Below are positions 63,969 through 64,000 of a stretch of 64,000 nt of DNA, piece by piece. The notes below the pieces were generated by a model. It had not been told where the DNA came from. It searched no databases and saw only the letters and a list, made by a program, of their open reading frames with translations. Numbering within the stretch: position 1 is the stretch's first letter; each line of letters starts with the position of its first letter. The DNA lies in assembly GCF_900105965.1 (NCBI RefSeq), contig NZ_FNTV01000001.1, positions 62,001 through 126,000 on the forward strand, read 5' to 3'. A program made the position numbers and the translations under genes. Source of the DNA: Arthrobacter alpinus (GTDB lineage: Bacteria; Actinomycetota; Actinomycetes; Actinomycetales; Micrococcaceae).

Positions 63969-64000
63969 TCCTGGCCCATCGAAGGATGGGCGGCCAGCGG

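Overview
The window is high-GC, densely packed chromosomal DNA. It reads as a Gram-positive actinobacterium of the family Micrococcaceae (Arthrobacter in the broad sense). Support comes from an actinobacterial coproporphyrin-type heme cluster, the AdnAB/UvrD2/NudC repair neighbourhood also known from mycobacteria, a DUF2342/Lon-like/UPF0182 block, frequent ATGA start-stop overlaps and some GTG or TTG starts. I see no insertion sequence, prophage, CRISPR array, rRNA or replication origin. Genus-level placement is inference.

Layout. (1) 1-6978: heme biosynthesis on the plus strand: the 3' end of cgoX, then hemQ, hemH, hemC, hemD, hemB and hemL, closed by a very long hairpin. (2) 7064-9510, minus: a polar amino acid ABC importer, with a perfect Crp/GlxR-type box (9806-9821) far upstream. 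(3) 9852-24257: DNA repair and NAD-related genes: a DEDDh exonuclease, an alkyltransferase-like protein coupled to adnA and adnB, a phosphotransferase, nudC coupled to uvrD2, an E1/ThiF-like protein and a YgjP-type zincin. (4) 24381-30267: the DUF2342 zincin-like protein, divergent from a membrane Lon-like PDZ protease, then the giant membrane protein UPF0182. (5) 30412-49249: a segment bracketed by two identical initiator tRNA genes, carrying an SLC13-type transporter, a small membrane SHOCT protein, an AbgT transporter with a leucyl aminopeptidase, cardiolipin synthase, an AI-2E family permease, a beta-oxidation operon (thiolase, FadB-like, dienoyl-CoA isomerase-like) with a MarR regulator, a cytochrome b, and a valine-type catabolic set (acyl-CoA dehydrogenase, 3-hydroxyisobutyryl-CoA hydrolase, 3-hydroxyisobutyrate dehydrogenase, enoyl-CoA hydratase). 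(6) 49311-53612, minus: a membrane-anchored alpha/beta hydrolase after an AT-richer gap, then a tightly overlapping molybdate operon (HTH-molbindin, modA, modB, modC). (7) 53699-57533: an MmyB-type regulator with an aldo/keto reductase and an SDR epimerase, divergent from a second aldo/keto reductase. (8) 57624-64000: PspA and a large TPM-domain membrane protein with a Gly-rich tail (minus), an HtrA-like protease (plus), and an FtsX-type ABC permease that may continue past the right edge.

Most of the window is recognisable housekeeping or catabolic function. The least explained material is the proteostasis-like neighbourhood at 22394-30267, where a degenerate E1-like protein sits among three peptidase-like proteins and a giant membrane protein, and the PspA/TPM pair at 57624-60559. 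Several operator-like palindromes look directly testable: 38964-38980, 43859-43884, 53627-53640 and 9806-9821.
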